This document shows positions 1 to 11,022 of a stretch of DNA of 64,000 nt, piece after piece (position 1 is the first letter of the stretch; every line of letters begins with the position of its first letter). The DNA comes from Microglena sp. YARC (lineage: Eukaryota > Chlorophyta > Chlorophyceae > Chlamydomonadales > Chlamydomonadaceae), in contig CM039462.1 of the NCBI GenBank assembly GCA_022414725.1, positions 19,484,970 through 19,548,969 of the forward strand. The letters are read 5' to 3'. The position numbers and the translations under genes were made by a program. Below the pieces are notes generated by a model. The model saw only the letters and a program-made list of their open reading frames with translations. It was not told the origin of the DNA and did no database searches.

Positions 1-29
1 GTGTGGATGCCTTGCCCCTTCCCACCAAC

Positions 30-400
30 CACCACCTGACATCAGACGGCGCTCTTCACGGGCCACCAACCACCAACCACCAACCGCCTACCACCAACAA
101 CCAACCACCCTCTGACTTCAGACAGCGCTCTTCACAGGCAACCAATCACCCAACACCAACCACTAACCACCACACCCACCAACCACCAACCACCCCCTGA
201 CTTCAGACGGCGCTCTTCACGGGCCACCAACCATCCAACACCACCCACCACACCCACCAAAACCACCCACCACCCACCACACCCACCACCCACCACACCC
301 ACCACCCACCAACCACTCCCTGTCCTCAGACGGCGCTCTTCACAGGCCACCAACCACCAACCACCACGCCCACCAACCACCAACCAACCCCTGACTTCAG
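30..400 (+). repeat. Tandem copies of the acceptor edge of the first visible CIA30 exon
   Basis: The block CTGACTTCAG|ACGGCGCTCTTCAC, the acceptor plus first 14 coding bases of exon 401-487, recurs with acceptor AG ending at about 45, 121, 206 and 329 before the real one at 400. Spacers are CCACCAACC-type low complexity. Each copy keeps an AG and the coding start. Confidence 0.85.
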
Positions 401-3400
401 ACGGCGCTCTTCACTGGCCGATACTCCAAGCTGGTGAATGAGGGATCTCAACTTGTGCGCTCTGGTTATGCTGGCTTCAATACTGTGGTGAGTGGTGACA
501 TGCTGACTGTATACTTTAAATACAATAAAATAAGGTGAAGTAAAATAAAATAAACCCTTACAAAAGTATTTAAATAAAATAAAATCAATAACTGGTAAGC
601 TTAATTACGAGGGGTGAGGTTGAAGGGTCAGCCTATTTGATCACTCTAGTTATGTAGGCTGAAATATTATTGTGAGTGGTGACATGCAGATTGCATACTT
701 CAAGGAAAATAAAATAAATCCTTTAAAAGAAAGCCTTTGAAGAAAATAAAGCAAGTACTGGTAAGCTTTATTACGAGGCGTGAGGTTGAGGGGGGCAGCC
801 CGTTTGCTTGCTCTGGTTAGGCAGGCTTCAATACTGTGGCGAGTGGTGACATGCAGACTGCATACTTTAAATAAACACTTTTTTTTTATGTATCTCCATA
901 GGTGCCTAAGTCCGAAAACGCCCTAAGTCGAAACAAGAATGTGATACAGAGCCGTACATGACCCAAACTGCTCGGAATCGAATTCTGTCTTTGTCATATT
1001 GTTCGCGAAGGTGTCAGCTATGCGCGCAGCTACTTTTCGTCCGCGTCCGCATCTGGTCGCGAGCAGCCTTGTCCGGCAGGCCGATGGCAGTACATGAGAT
1101 GTGCGATAATTAGTGATACAAATCCAGATAGCGTCAGATTCGAGGCCGCGCGAGCTATTCCGAAGAAAGGTACCTCGGGACGAAAGACTTATCGAACCCC
1201 TACTACAAGGTCGGAGGCTGCGCTTCAGCCTTGGCCTCGGAATCTACTGAAATGGCTGTACATCTCAAGATTTCACCTCCCAGTGGCCCACCACACCATG
1301 GCTCAGGATTAGGGTGTGTTTTCAATGATCTACCCCAAATCAAAAACTGAGTTCAGATGTGGATGTTTGAAGACAAATTCAAACAAAAGTTTGTTTTTGG
1401 TTTTTTTTGTTTTCGATTTTTTTTTTAATTTTTAATTTTGAAATTTCAAAAAAATAAAAAGTTGTTCTCCGCGCTATATCTCGAGACAGAGCAAAACCGA
1501 GGCCCAAATGTTTCAATTAAGGCTTTGCAGCTCTGACCTAGACTTAGGACACCCAGGAAATGTAAATAGTCAGTGTTTTTGGGGTCCGTACTTAACTGTA
1601 CTGCCTGTGTACTGCCTTCCAAGACCTTCTGTAATAACTACCGGTAGGGAAAGAAGTTACACAATGTTTGTACTCAGTGTTCATTTAAAATGGCTTGTTT
1701 CGGTCGCGATAGGCTCCGTATCACTTCCTGCGTAAAACCCGTACCGACTTAGGGAACCCCATAGTAACAAATTAGCATGTTTCACTTGACCTGGTTCCCA
1801 TTTGAGAAAACCCAAATACGAGTATTTGTATGTTGAACTGATGTGGTTGGGCAACTTATTAGCAAAAAATAATTGTTTTTGGACATGAGGGCGTAGGCTC
1901 AATCCATCCGTATCACTCAGGGTCTGACTTAGGCACCTATGGAGATAAATAAAATAAAGCAGCCTTTGAATAAAGTTAATAAATGGTAAGCTTTATTACG
2001 AGGCGTGAGGTTGAGGGGTCCAGCCCGTTTGCTTGCTCTGGTTAGGCAGGCTTCATTCCTGTGGTGAGTGGTGACATGCAAATAAGGTATAATTTATGTA
2101 ATCAATTAAGTGATTTGTTTCGTCTTTCGATACACACGCTTCCCTCCAACCACTGTTTCTTTTTGGAAAAAAATGATTTTATTTATTTATTTTATTTTAT
2201 CCAGTGTTTTCCTTTTTTCTTTCGATACACATGCTTCCCTCCAAACACCGCCCCCTACCACCACTTTTTCTTTTTTTCATGAAACGAATGATTTATTTTT
2301 ATTTATTTAATTCATTGTTTTATTTTTTCTTTCGACACACACGCTTCCCTCCAAACACCGCCCCCTACCACCACTGCTCCTTTTTTTAGAACAAAAATGA
2401 TTTTATTTTATTTGTATTAAATTCTTTTTTTTCTTTTCTTCCCTATACACACACTTCCCTCCGAACACCGCCCCCTACCACCACTGTCTCTTTTTGGGGC
2501 TATGCGTAGTAGTTTCTAGGCAGCTCCTGTCCCCCGTCCTTAGTTCAAACCTGAGGCTAGCTATTGCTTCTGAAAGGGGACATCATACACCTAACAATGC
2601 AGCTGAAAGATTTCGGCTTGACCCAATGACTGGCTGTTAGAGCTGGATGGAAGCTGCCATTTGTAGCCTAAAAAGGCAACAGTGCTATCCACCCATCCAC
2701 CCCCAATCCACCCTTATTTGCCACCCATGCACCCTCCACAGTACAACAGGAATTCAGACCTGTCTCTCCACGACTACCTAGACGTACGGTTACGAGGCGA
2801 CGGATCCACATACATCATTAGCATGCGGCTAGACCAGCTTTCAGGCGGTGACGAAGACGCTTGGCAAGCTCCCCTAGTGACCAAAAGGTAGTGCGCGGCT
2901 TGGTGGTGGAATGGGGGGGGGGGGGGGGGGTGGAAAGGTGGTGGTGGTGGAGTGGTGGTGGTGGTGGTGGTGGAATGATGGTGGTGGTTGAATGGTGGTT
3001 GTGGTGGTGGTGGTGGTACATCATTAGCATGCGGTTAGACCAGCTTTCAGGCGGTGACGAAGACGCTTGGCAAGCTCCTCTGGTGACCAAAAGGTATGAG
3101 GAGAGTAAAAAAGGGGGGGGGGGGGGGGGGGGTAGGTGGGTTACGTTTTTTTGGCAAGCGCCTCTAGTGGCCATAAGGTAGTGTCTAGGATTTGTTTTGG
3201 GGGTCTGCATGTGTGGCTCGGCGTGCAGCTGGGTGGGATGGTGGTGGTGTGTGGGGGGGGTATTTTTAAACTTGGATTCGTTTTCGGGTCTGTATGTGTG
3301 GAATGGTGGTGGTGGTGGTATATCATTCGCATGCGGTTAGACCAGCTTTCTGGCGGTGACGAATACGCTTGGCAAGCTCCTCTAGTGACTAAAATGTAGT

Positions 3401-5016
3401 GTGCGGCTTGGTGGTGAAATGGTGGTGGTGGTGGTGGTGGAAAGGTGGTGGTGGTGGAGTGGTGGTAGTGGAATGGTGGTGATGGTGGTGGAATGGTGGT
3501 TGTGGTGGTGGTGGTACATCATAAGCATGCGGTTAGACCAGCTTTCAGGCGGTGACGAAGACACTTGACAAGCTCCTCTAGTGACCAAAAGGTAGTGCGC
3601 GGCTTGGTGGTGGAATGGGGGTGGAATGGTGGTGCTGGAAAGGTGGTTGTGGTGATGGAATAGTGGTGGTGGTGGTGGTTGAATGGTGGTGGTGGTGGTG
3701 GTGGTGGTACATCGTTAGCATGCGGCTAGACCAGCTTTCAGGCGGTGGTGAAGACGCTTGGCAAGCTCCTCTAGTGACCAAAAGGTATGGGGAGAGTAAA
3801 AAGGGGGGGGGGGGGGGGGGGGTAAGGGGGATTGCGGTGTGTGGGGGGGGAGGGATAGGGTCAGCGAGTTTTGTTTGTTGGGATTGGGTGGGTGGGTGGG
3901 GGGGGGCGTGGGTGTGTGCTTGTGGGTGGTGGGGGGGTTATGGGTGTGGGGGGGGTATTTGTCTTTGGTGTGTGTGTGTAGGTCTGTGTGTGTGGTGGTG
4001 GTGGATGGATGGGTGGGTGGGTGGTTTTTTTTCTTTTCTTTTTTACTTTCCGGTGTGCGTGATTTGGTGTGGGTGTGGGTGGGTGGGTGCGTAGGTGAGG
4101 TACAGGAGGCCCTATCCCCTCTTGCCTTGTAAATAGCCCGACTTCAACCGCCCCTGACCTGACACCCACCCACCATCACCACCAACCACCCCAACCACCC
4201 ATCTACCACCACCACCACCACCACCACCTACCCACCCCCCCACATGACCCCCACCCCACCCACCCACCCACCACCACCCGTTGTACCAGTGATGGTGAAT
4301 GGCAAGACGTGCGGCTGGATTTCAACGACTTCATCTTCACGTTTAGAGGGCGGCTAGTGCGCAACCAGGCCAAGCTCAACCAAATGGCCAAGGTGCAGCT
4401 CATGGCCATCGGCATTACTCTTTCTGCATCGCCAGATATGCCTGCGGAGGGTGACTTCAGGTACTTAGCACACACACACACTCCTCACCCTCTTAACCCC
4501 CCCACCCCCTCACCCCTCACCCTCATCACCCTCACCCTCATCACCCCTCACCCCTCACCCCTCACCCTCCTTGCCCCCTCACCTCTCACCCTCATCACCC
4601 CTCAACCCTCAACCCTCAACCCTCGTCCCCCACCCTCCTTGCCCCCTCACCCCCGCACCCTTGCCACCCCGCACCCTTTCACCCCCCCACCCCCGCACCC
4701 TTCACCCTCCTCACCCCTCACTCCCTCACCCTCCTCACCCCTCACCCCTCACCCTCCTCACCCCTCACCCCGTCACCCTCATCGCTCCCTCACCCTCATC
4801 ACCCCTCACTCCCTTACCCTCGTCACCCCTCACTCCCTTATCCTCCTCACCCCTCACCCCCGCACCCTCCTCACTCCCTCACCTTCATTACCCCTCACCC
4901 TCCTCACCCCTCACCCCCTCACTCCATTGACACCATAAGTACCAGCTCCTACCACTTGCAGGGTGTAAAGGTAGCACAGAAAGCTTTCCGTAGCTTGTAT
5001 AGCTTTGCCCCCCCCC

Positions 5017-5074
<58 letters not shown>

Positions 5075-5796
5075 ACACACACGCACACACACACTCACTC
5101 ACCCCACTCAACCACTCACCCCCACCCACCCAGCCATCACCCCCATGCAACAGGCTAGAGTCAGACACCATAAGTGCTCCTACAACTTTGAGGGTAACTT
5201 CAGGTACCTCACATACCCACCCACACACACCCCACACAGACACACACACCACTTACACACTCTTCCCCCACACACACCACACACAACTATATCAGTGTAA
5301 CTCTTTCTGCATCACCAAATATGCCAGCGGAGGATGACTTCAGGTACCTCACATACCCCCACTCCCCCCCCCCACCCCCACCCCGCACAACAGGCTAGAC
5401 TTTGACTCCATAAGTGCCGGCTCCTACGACTAGGAAGGTGACTTTAGGTACCTCACATACCCCCCCCCACCCACCCCCCCCCCACCCACCCCCCCACACA
5501 CACACACACATACACTCACCCCCGCACAACAGGCTAGAATTGGACTCCATAAGTGCAGGCTCCTACGACTTGGAGGGTGTTGAGGCAGCACGGAAAGTTT
5601 TCCGTGGCTTGTATAGCTTCCGAGAAGAGTTGCCCAAAGTGGACCCTGCGTTTTATGAGCAAGAGAACGCTAGGCGCACAAGACCGCCTGGAACTCTGGG
5701 CTCCATGGGTACCATGGGTGCCCAATCCCGAGCAGCTGCACCACACAGTGAGTTCGGGCTGCTACCCTCCCCACCCCCTGTCTGTCTGTCTGTCTA

Positions 5797-5827
<31 letters not shown>

Positions 5828-6038
5828 TTCTGTCTGTCTACCCCCCCCCACTTCCCCCCCCACACACCCCCACCTACTCACCCACCCACCCACTCCCCGA
5901 CCGGATTGTAACATTGTAACATAGTTAAAATACCACCCTACTGTTTGACATCTTTCTGCTTCTGTATTGAAATTGAAATTTTACATCCGTGTCATACAGT
6001 TACTCACAGGACGTGATGTTAAGGACACCACAGCGTAA
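401..6038 (+). CDS. CIA30-domain protein (complex I intermediate-associated protein 30 / NDUFAF1-like), 5' end outside the window
   Basis: Five exons join in one frame: 401-487, 2742-2887, 4290-4460, 5533-5747 and 6010-6038. Phases run 0, 2, 2, 1 and reach TAA at 6036-6038; all introns are GT-AG. The protein reads TALFTGRYSKL..SGYAGFNTV, then LHDYLDVRLRGDGSTYIISM..WQAPLV, then DGEWQDVRLDFNDFIFTFRG, then FRLELDSISAGSYDLEG. The order (GxF/SG, RGDGxxY, WQAP, W..V.L.F.DF..T.RG, terminal beta strand) is that of the CIA30 fold. Family members act in assembly of mitochondrial complex I, and plastid relatives act in photosystem biogenesis; which applies here cannot be told because the N-terminus is missing. 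The tail after the domain is rich in G, A, M and R. The last exon (RRDVKDTTA) rests only on phase and splice sites. Several exon ends are copied in the introns. Confidence 0.8.
488..2741 (+). repeat. CIA30 intron with donor-edge copies and family D repeats
   Basis: The exon end GGCTTCAATACTGTG|GTGAGTGGTGACATGCA reappears, diverged, near 640-690, 805-870 and 2025-2080. Each copy is fused to a family D repeat (TTATTACGAGG..GTTTGCTTGC). A TIR element (891-1947) sits between the second and third copies. From 2100 to 2500 lie four roughly 115-bp tandem units with CACGCTTCCCTCCAAACACCG, and a family C element fills 2510-2680. Confidence 0.7.
891..1947. mobile_element. Non-autonomous DNA element with 22-bp perfect terminal inverted repeats
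   Basis: Bases 891-912 (TATCTCCATAGGTGCCTAAG..) and 1926-1947 are exact reverse complements over 22 bp and bound 1,057 bp. Internal sequence repeats parts of the end (GACTTAGGACACCC, CGACTTAGGGAACCC). No convincing transposase frame is present; the longest internal frames are about 75 codons without recognisable motifs. No clear target-site duplication was found. It interrupts an exon-edge array in a CIA30 intron. Confidence 0.7.
2888..4289 (+). repeat. Donor-edge copies of CIA30 exon 2742-2887 in GGT-rich DNA
   Basis: The last 70 or so coding bases (TACATCATTAGCATGCGG..GTGACCAAAAG) plus the GTA donor recur at about 3016-3092, 3319-3399, 3507-3593 and 3707-3787, a few substitutions apart. 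Between them lie GGTGGT repeats and G runs up to 20 bp. A fragment near 3150-3182 (GGCAAGCGCCTCTAGTGGCC) is a further partial copy. The rest to 4289 is GT/GGGT-rich, then CCA-rich, with nothing gene-like seen. Confidence 0.85.
4461..5532 (+). repeat. CIA30 intron with chimeric exon-edge units and CCCTCA/CA microsatellites
   Basis: After a CTCACCC-type satellite (4480-4925), 4927-5009 copies the start of exon 5533-5747 (CCATAAGT..GGCTTGTATAGCTTTG). Units 5154-5203 and 5394-5447 each have an acceptor CAG, the start of the downstream exon, then the end of the upstream exon (GACTTCAG type) and a GTACCTCAC donor. A donor-edge copy of exon 4290-4460 ends at 5343. Poly-C and CA tracts fill the rest. 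Confidence 0.85.
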
Positions 6039-6180
6039 GCCGGAGCTAGCTATAGTCACGGTAGGACCATTTCATTGAAAAGAATCACCGCCGATGCATG
6101 CAGTTGCAGGCACCGTGGCCACATCATGCCAGTGCAACGTACTACGAGGGGTTTCTGCTTCTGTGAGCAATCTGGATAGC
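5925..6180 (+). repeat. Segment repeated in inverted orientation at 9440-9690
   Basis: The stretch with ACAGTTACTCACAGGAC, GTTAAGGACACCACAGCG and GCCGGAGCTAGCTATAGTCA, followed by AAGAATCACCGCCGATGCA, recurs as its reverse complement around 9440-9690 with few changes. It includes the proposed last CIA30 exon (6010-6038). Confidence 0.75.
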
Positions 6181-6397
6181 TGCTTTATTTTGAAGACAGT
6201 TGCGCCAGCACTTTAATAGGTTTTAAAGCAAATGCCTGATTAGAGCAAAAATAAAGACAGTCAAACCCCACATGTCCAAACTCAAGCCCGAGTTCTTTGA
6301 GCAAGGCATACATAAAAATGCTACCCCCCATGGATTGTAACATACACAAAAAAACGACCCCCTATATATATACATACCGTAGTGTTCCAAAATAATA

Positions 6398-6437
6398 ACG
6401 TTCTAATTTCAAAAATGACTTAGTGAAATTAGAACGT
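6398..6437. repeat. 13-bp perfect hairpin
   Basis: ACGTTCTAATTTC at 6398-6410 and its exact complement at 6425-6437 enclose a 14-base loop. This may be the tip of a small foldback element. Confidence 0.6.
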
Positions 6438-6834
6438 AACCCCGACGTAACTTATACTCCCATCCGAAACGATCGTGAATCTAGTAGCAGCGGCTTTAGT
6501 AGGGCTTAGGCTGAATGTAGGGCTTACAAACGAGCCCAGGTGCCTGCGAATTCAAAAAGCAGCTCGCGGGAATTCGCAACATTCCAGATATCATGCTCTC
6601 GCCCAATGATCGACCCCCAGATGAGAGGGTCGTTTGACAAGTACGCCTTTTGTTACCTACACACCACCATAATCAGAGGAAATTGTGGGGTTTTTTAACG
6701 CGCCTTCCCTCCGGGCCAACCACAGCTGTTCGGAATCTGCCACCCCCTGCTTGAAATCAGCCAACCCTTGTTGCAGCCGAAGTCCAAGAGGCAGTCGCAA
6801 TCGATCCGACACCTTCTCCAACCCCTGCTAGCAC

Positions 6835-7012
6835 CTTACGCAAGTTTTTTGGCGACCAAGACAAAGCCTGACACGTCAGCCAACTGTCTCATAACTAACT
6901 GGCTTCGGTCATCTCCATCGTTGCGATCTCCTGTCGTTCCGTTGCCGACACTATCCGCCAATTTTCTGCGTCGCTTGCGGCGCCGCATAGGACTTGTTCA
7001 GTAAGAGGGCTG
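6835..7012 (-). mobile_element. Family A repeat, degenerate copy
   Basis: It shares GACACGTCAGCCAAC, CATAACTAACTGGCTTC, ATCCGCCAATTTT and GCCGCATAGGACTTGTTCAG with the copies at 58.9 and 49.3 kb. The CG-rich hairpin end is missing. Confidence 0.65.
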
Positions 7013-7086
7013 TGATTTTTGCTCAGGCCCTGGGGTTCTTGCTGGGTGATCCCTCTGATCTGACAACCAAGCCTAATCAGGGCGGT

Positions 7087-7250
7087 GGGGGAAAGCTACC
7101 CTCCAGTGAGCTAGCATCCACAAGCCAGATCTCCTATACCCGAAAACCTAAACCCTATATCCTAAACCCCTACACCCTTAACCCTAAACCCTAAACCCGA
7201 GGAGGATCTGGCTTGTGGATGCTAGCTCACTGGAGGGTAGCTTCCCCCCA
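7087..7250. repeat. Foldback with telomere-like CCCTAAA repeats in the loop
   Basis: The left arm at 7087-7134 (AGCTACCCTCCAGTGAGC..GCCAGATCTCCT) and the right arm at about 7198-7250 are near-perfect reverse complements of about 48 bp. The 60-bp centre is degenerate CCCTAAACC-type sequence ending in clean CCCTAAA units. Confidence 0.75.
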
Positions 7251-7566
7251 CCAATCAGAGCGGGCACCCAACTAGATCTTTCACTCTGGTACACATATAC
7301 AGAGGCCCTTGCACAGGAACCACGCTAACAATCGTCCCTCTGCCTTTGCTGACCGTGCCTAGCCATTTCACTCTGATACACATATACAGAGGCACTTGCA
7401 TACACACCACGCTAACAATTGTCCCTTAGCATTTGCTGAACATTCCTCACGCCCCCCCACCCCACGCCACGCCTCACGCCCCCTCCCCATGCCCCCTCTT
7501 AACTCCCGCTCCCCCTCCCCACGCCCACCCCTCCCAGATATTACATCCCCATCAATGATCATGTAT

Positions 7567-7625
7567 CAGTTTAGGGTTTAGGGTTAGGGGTCAGGGGTTA
7601 GGGGTTAAGGTTTAGGGTTTAGATT
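7567..7625 (+). repeat. Interstitial TTTAGGG/TTAGGGG-like telomeric tract
   Basis: Runs of GTTTAGGGTTTAGGG and GTTAGGGGT variants lie between two copies of ATGATCATGTATCAGT. A similar degenerate tract is at about 32,095-32,155. Confidence 0.6.
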
Positions 7626-9439
7626 GCATCCCCGTCACTGATCATGTATCAGTGACTTGCAAAGGCACAATGCTAGCATGTGTCCCTCGGACTCAGCTGA
7701 ACTTGCCTCACGCCCCCCCACCCCACGCCACGCCTCATGATCCCTCCCCATGCCCTCTCTCCACCCCCCCTCCCCACCCAGATCTGTCGCCCCCATCAGT
7801 GACCCGTAAGACGGGGGATGAGGATGCCCGACTCCCTCTTAACCCACGCCCCCCCCACCCACGCCACGCCTCACGTTCCCCCCACCCCATGCCCTCTCTC
7901 CCACTCCCCCACCCCACCCAGATCTGTCGCCCCCATCAGTGACCCCTAAGACGGAGGACGAGGATGCCATGATTCCCTCTCAACCATCAAGCTCTGGCTC
8001 TGAGAGTTCCGACAGCAGCAGCCAAACGAGTAGTAGAGGGAGCTCGCAAAGCGGAGATAAATAAATAAACTAAATGGTACCCCTTGTTACGAGGTGTGGG
8101 GTTGAAGATGGCAGCCCGTTTGCTTGCACTGGGCCAACCACCAGGCAAAGCAGAGATAGTAGCTCTGGAGTGGGCAAGTGATGTAAGAGCTGTAAGAGTT
8201 CTGTCGGCAACAGCCAAGCGAGTTGTTTCTTGCGAAGCGGGATCTTGTAAAGCGGGGGTAAATAAATAGACTAAATGGTACCCCTTGTTACGAGGTGTGA
8301 GGTTGAGGGGGCCAGCCCGTTTGCTTGCACTGGGGCCAACCACCAGGCAAAGCAGAGATTGTAGCTCAGGAATGGCAAAAGGATGAAAGGGCTGTAAGAT
8401 TTCCGTCAGCAGCAGCCAAGCAAGTTGTAGCTCATGGGTGGGCAAGTCCCTTGAGCCTAATTGCCCCACCCCTGGACAGTAAGATACATACATAGCTTGC
8501 GAAGCGGGATCTTGCAAAGCAGATATAGTAGCTCATGGGTGGGCAAAACTTGAGCTTGAACTTGGTCACATGGCTCCTGCCAGCAATTCGGCTGCTCGCT
8601 GTCTTCGGCAGGGGTGGGCAGAGAATGAGAGGGGTGCATAAGAGGAGGGTTTGTATTGTTTTGTTTTGTAACATGGTGTTACGGCCAACCCTGGGTTGCT
8701 CAGCGTCTTCCAATTCCATGTCCCCCATGCAATACCCACCCACGGAAACCAGCGTAGCTTTTCAATTCAGCTACGAGCAGCAGCTCCCCGAGCCAGCCGA
8801 TGGTCCAGGCCCCAAGATTTCAACTTGAAGTTGTACTTGATAACATAGCTTCAGCCAGCGATCAGGCTGCTCGCCGTCTTCAGCAGGAAAAAAACAGGAA
8901 AAGCAAACGCGAATAAATCACTATTTTCTTCGTTTTTTTCTTCTTCTTCCGAACGATTAAAAACAGTGAAAAAACTCATCAAACCCGGATCATACACATC
9001 ATACGGATAAGCTTGATAGGGAAATTAATTGTATTTTTTCCCGGCAGCATCGGGACTTGTGAGCAAGCCCGGTATATTTGTCTCACAGAACCGGTAATCT
9101 GGAATAGCCCCCCGTAAGAAAAAGCCTATTGGGAGTACTGGCTGATGGCGTGCATACTAGATCAAGTGGTCTGTCTAACGGCCTAGTGCGCTTAGTTATT
9201 TGTCTTAGTCTGCTCCCTGGTGCGCTTAGTTAATTTTTTTACAGCCGAAGACGGCGAGCAGCCAAATTGCTGGCTGAAGCTATGTGACCAACTTCAAGTT
9301 CAAGTTCTACCTAGTAACCTAGCTTTGAGCTGCCAATTCTGGTGTGCAGTCAAATTGCCGGCTGAAGCTATGAAACCAAGTTCAAGTTCAAGCTCCCTGG
9401 TGTTGGACACGTGGACTTGGAATTGAACACAGTGAGGCG

Positions 9440-9690
9440 GCGAGCATCACCTTTAAGTCTTGCCAGTTACCTTGTGTTGGTGCTCCCAAACCGGGGTGAA
9501 AAACCCCTGTAGAACGGTGCACTGGCATAGTGTGGCCAACGGTGCTTGCATCGGCGGTGATTCTTCTCAATGTGGTGGTCCTACAGTGACTATAGCTAGC
9601 TCCGGCTTACGCTGTGGTGTCCTTAACATCCAGTCCTGTGAGTAACTGTATCACACGGATGTAACAATTTCAATTTCAATGAGACGGCGA
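9440..9690 (-). repeat. Inverted copy of the CIA30 3'-end segment
   Basis: Read on the minus strand this matches 5925-6180: CAGTTACTCACAGGAC, GGATGTTAAGGACACC, CGTAAGCCGGAGC. It has one extra G before GATGTTAAG, which changes the short terminal reading frame. Confidence 0.7.
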
Positions 9691-10917
9691 GCAGCCCAGA
9701 ATGGGCTGAAAACTCATGTAACAATTCAATTTCAAATTACAATCTTCAGGGACCACAACACGGTTGCTATGCCTAATCCAGCAGCTAGCAGTGTTGGCCA
9801 GGGCATGTTGGCAAGGGCAAGGAAAGAGACTGCAGTGTTGGCCTAACTGGCCTGGGCAAGAAAACTGCAGGCAACTGGGCAAGGAAACTGCCGTGTCTAA
9901 TTGGCAAGGGCGAGGAAACTGCAGTGCCTGATTGGCAAGGGCGAGGAAAGAAATGGCCCGCCAACCGAAGGAAAGGAACTGTTACTGCCCAAGACGGCGA
10001 GCAGCCTTACAGGCTTGAGCCATGAACACAAGTTCCAAGTTCCAAGAAGCAAAGGGACAAGTTTCTTTACGGAGCACCTTGGTGCTCCTAGCAGCCTCCA
10101 GTTCGAATCTGCACCCCGACATGTGCACTAGAAGTCCCTGGTTTCCGTGGTCCTAGCACGGGGAGTAATTGTTCGCAACAATGTGCAGACGGTTAAACCT
10201 GGCGTATAGTACCTTGTAACAATTCTTCTTCTAGCAGCCTCCAGGGTGCTACGAGCAGCTTTGGGGCCCCAAAGACTCATCCACTGTTTCTTTTTTTTGC
10301 TAGTCGTGGCAGCTTCCAGTCAGCTCCATCAGCCAGCCACTGGGTCAAGCCCAAAGTTTTCAGCTGCGTTGGAGTGACTGTCATATCATCTTTCAGGCGC
10401 AATAGCTAACTTCTGGTTGGGCCCAAGGACAGGGAAAGTGAGTTGCCTAGAAGCTGCTAAGTGTAGGTACAAAAATAAACAGTGAACGCATCACCCCCTT
10501 GAACACTATGGTACGTTATTTTTACTATTTCGCACTTGTAGTACTACTTGTAGCACCTTAATAAAACGCTGAGTTGGCTAACAATCACGTAGTAGCTAGG
10601 TCGCCTGAAGCTCAAGTTACGTGGAAGTCTTAAACCCGTATAATCCGCTTAGTTGGCCCCCTGGTTTCTGTTGTGGGTATCGCACGGGGGAAACAGGCAT
10701 TGGAAGACGGTGAGCAGCCGAGTTGTTCAGGGCGCTGCGTCCTCTGTCGCAGACGCAAAATCGAAGGATCTGTTGCGTCGCAGGACGCAGGCTATACAAT
10801 TGGTTGCGTCTCAGGCAGCAGAGCTGGGGGTCCTCCTGAACAACACTGGCGAGCAGCCCAGAGTTGGCTTAAGAACCATGTAACAATCCAATCCAATCCT
10901 GAAGCTAGAGGGAGAGG

Positions 10918-11022
10918 CTTAAACTACCTGGTACTCAGATGTACCCATGAACTTCTTGTAGCTGAACTTCTTAAACTACCTGGTACTCAGATGTACCCAT
11001 GAACTTCTTGTAGCTGAACTTC
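10918..11022 (-). repeat. Two extra copies of the last 52 bp of delta-COP coding sequence, including the stop
   Basis: Counting the real end, three head-to-tail copies of the segment coding [20 protein letters not shown] lie at about 10918-11075 with almost no change between them. The two outer copies would be 3' UTR. Confidence 0.9.

Larger units (their letters stand above)
6039..11022. other. Intergenic, between convergent CIA30 and delta-COP genes; dispersed repeats only
   Basis: No coding region is supported here. The stretch holds family D (8050-8350), family H blocks (GGCGAGCAGCC; about 8560-8890, 9235-9400, 9660-9720, 9985-10045), family C (10290-10484), family I (10725-10850), a hairpin at 6398-6437 and telomere-like motifs near 7.1 and 7.6 kb. 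Tandem C-rich units carrying CTCACGCCCCCCCACCCCACG lie at 7440-7990. Confidence 0.7.

Noticed and set aside
30..400. CRISPR array, suggested by regularly spaced repeats
   Set aside because: Repeats are exon edges with low-complexity spacers in a eukaryotic intron; other regular arrays here are ordinary satellites.
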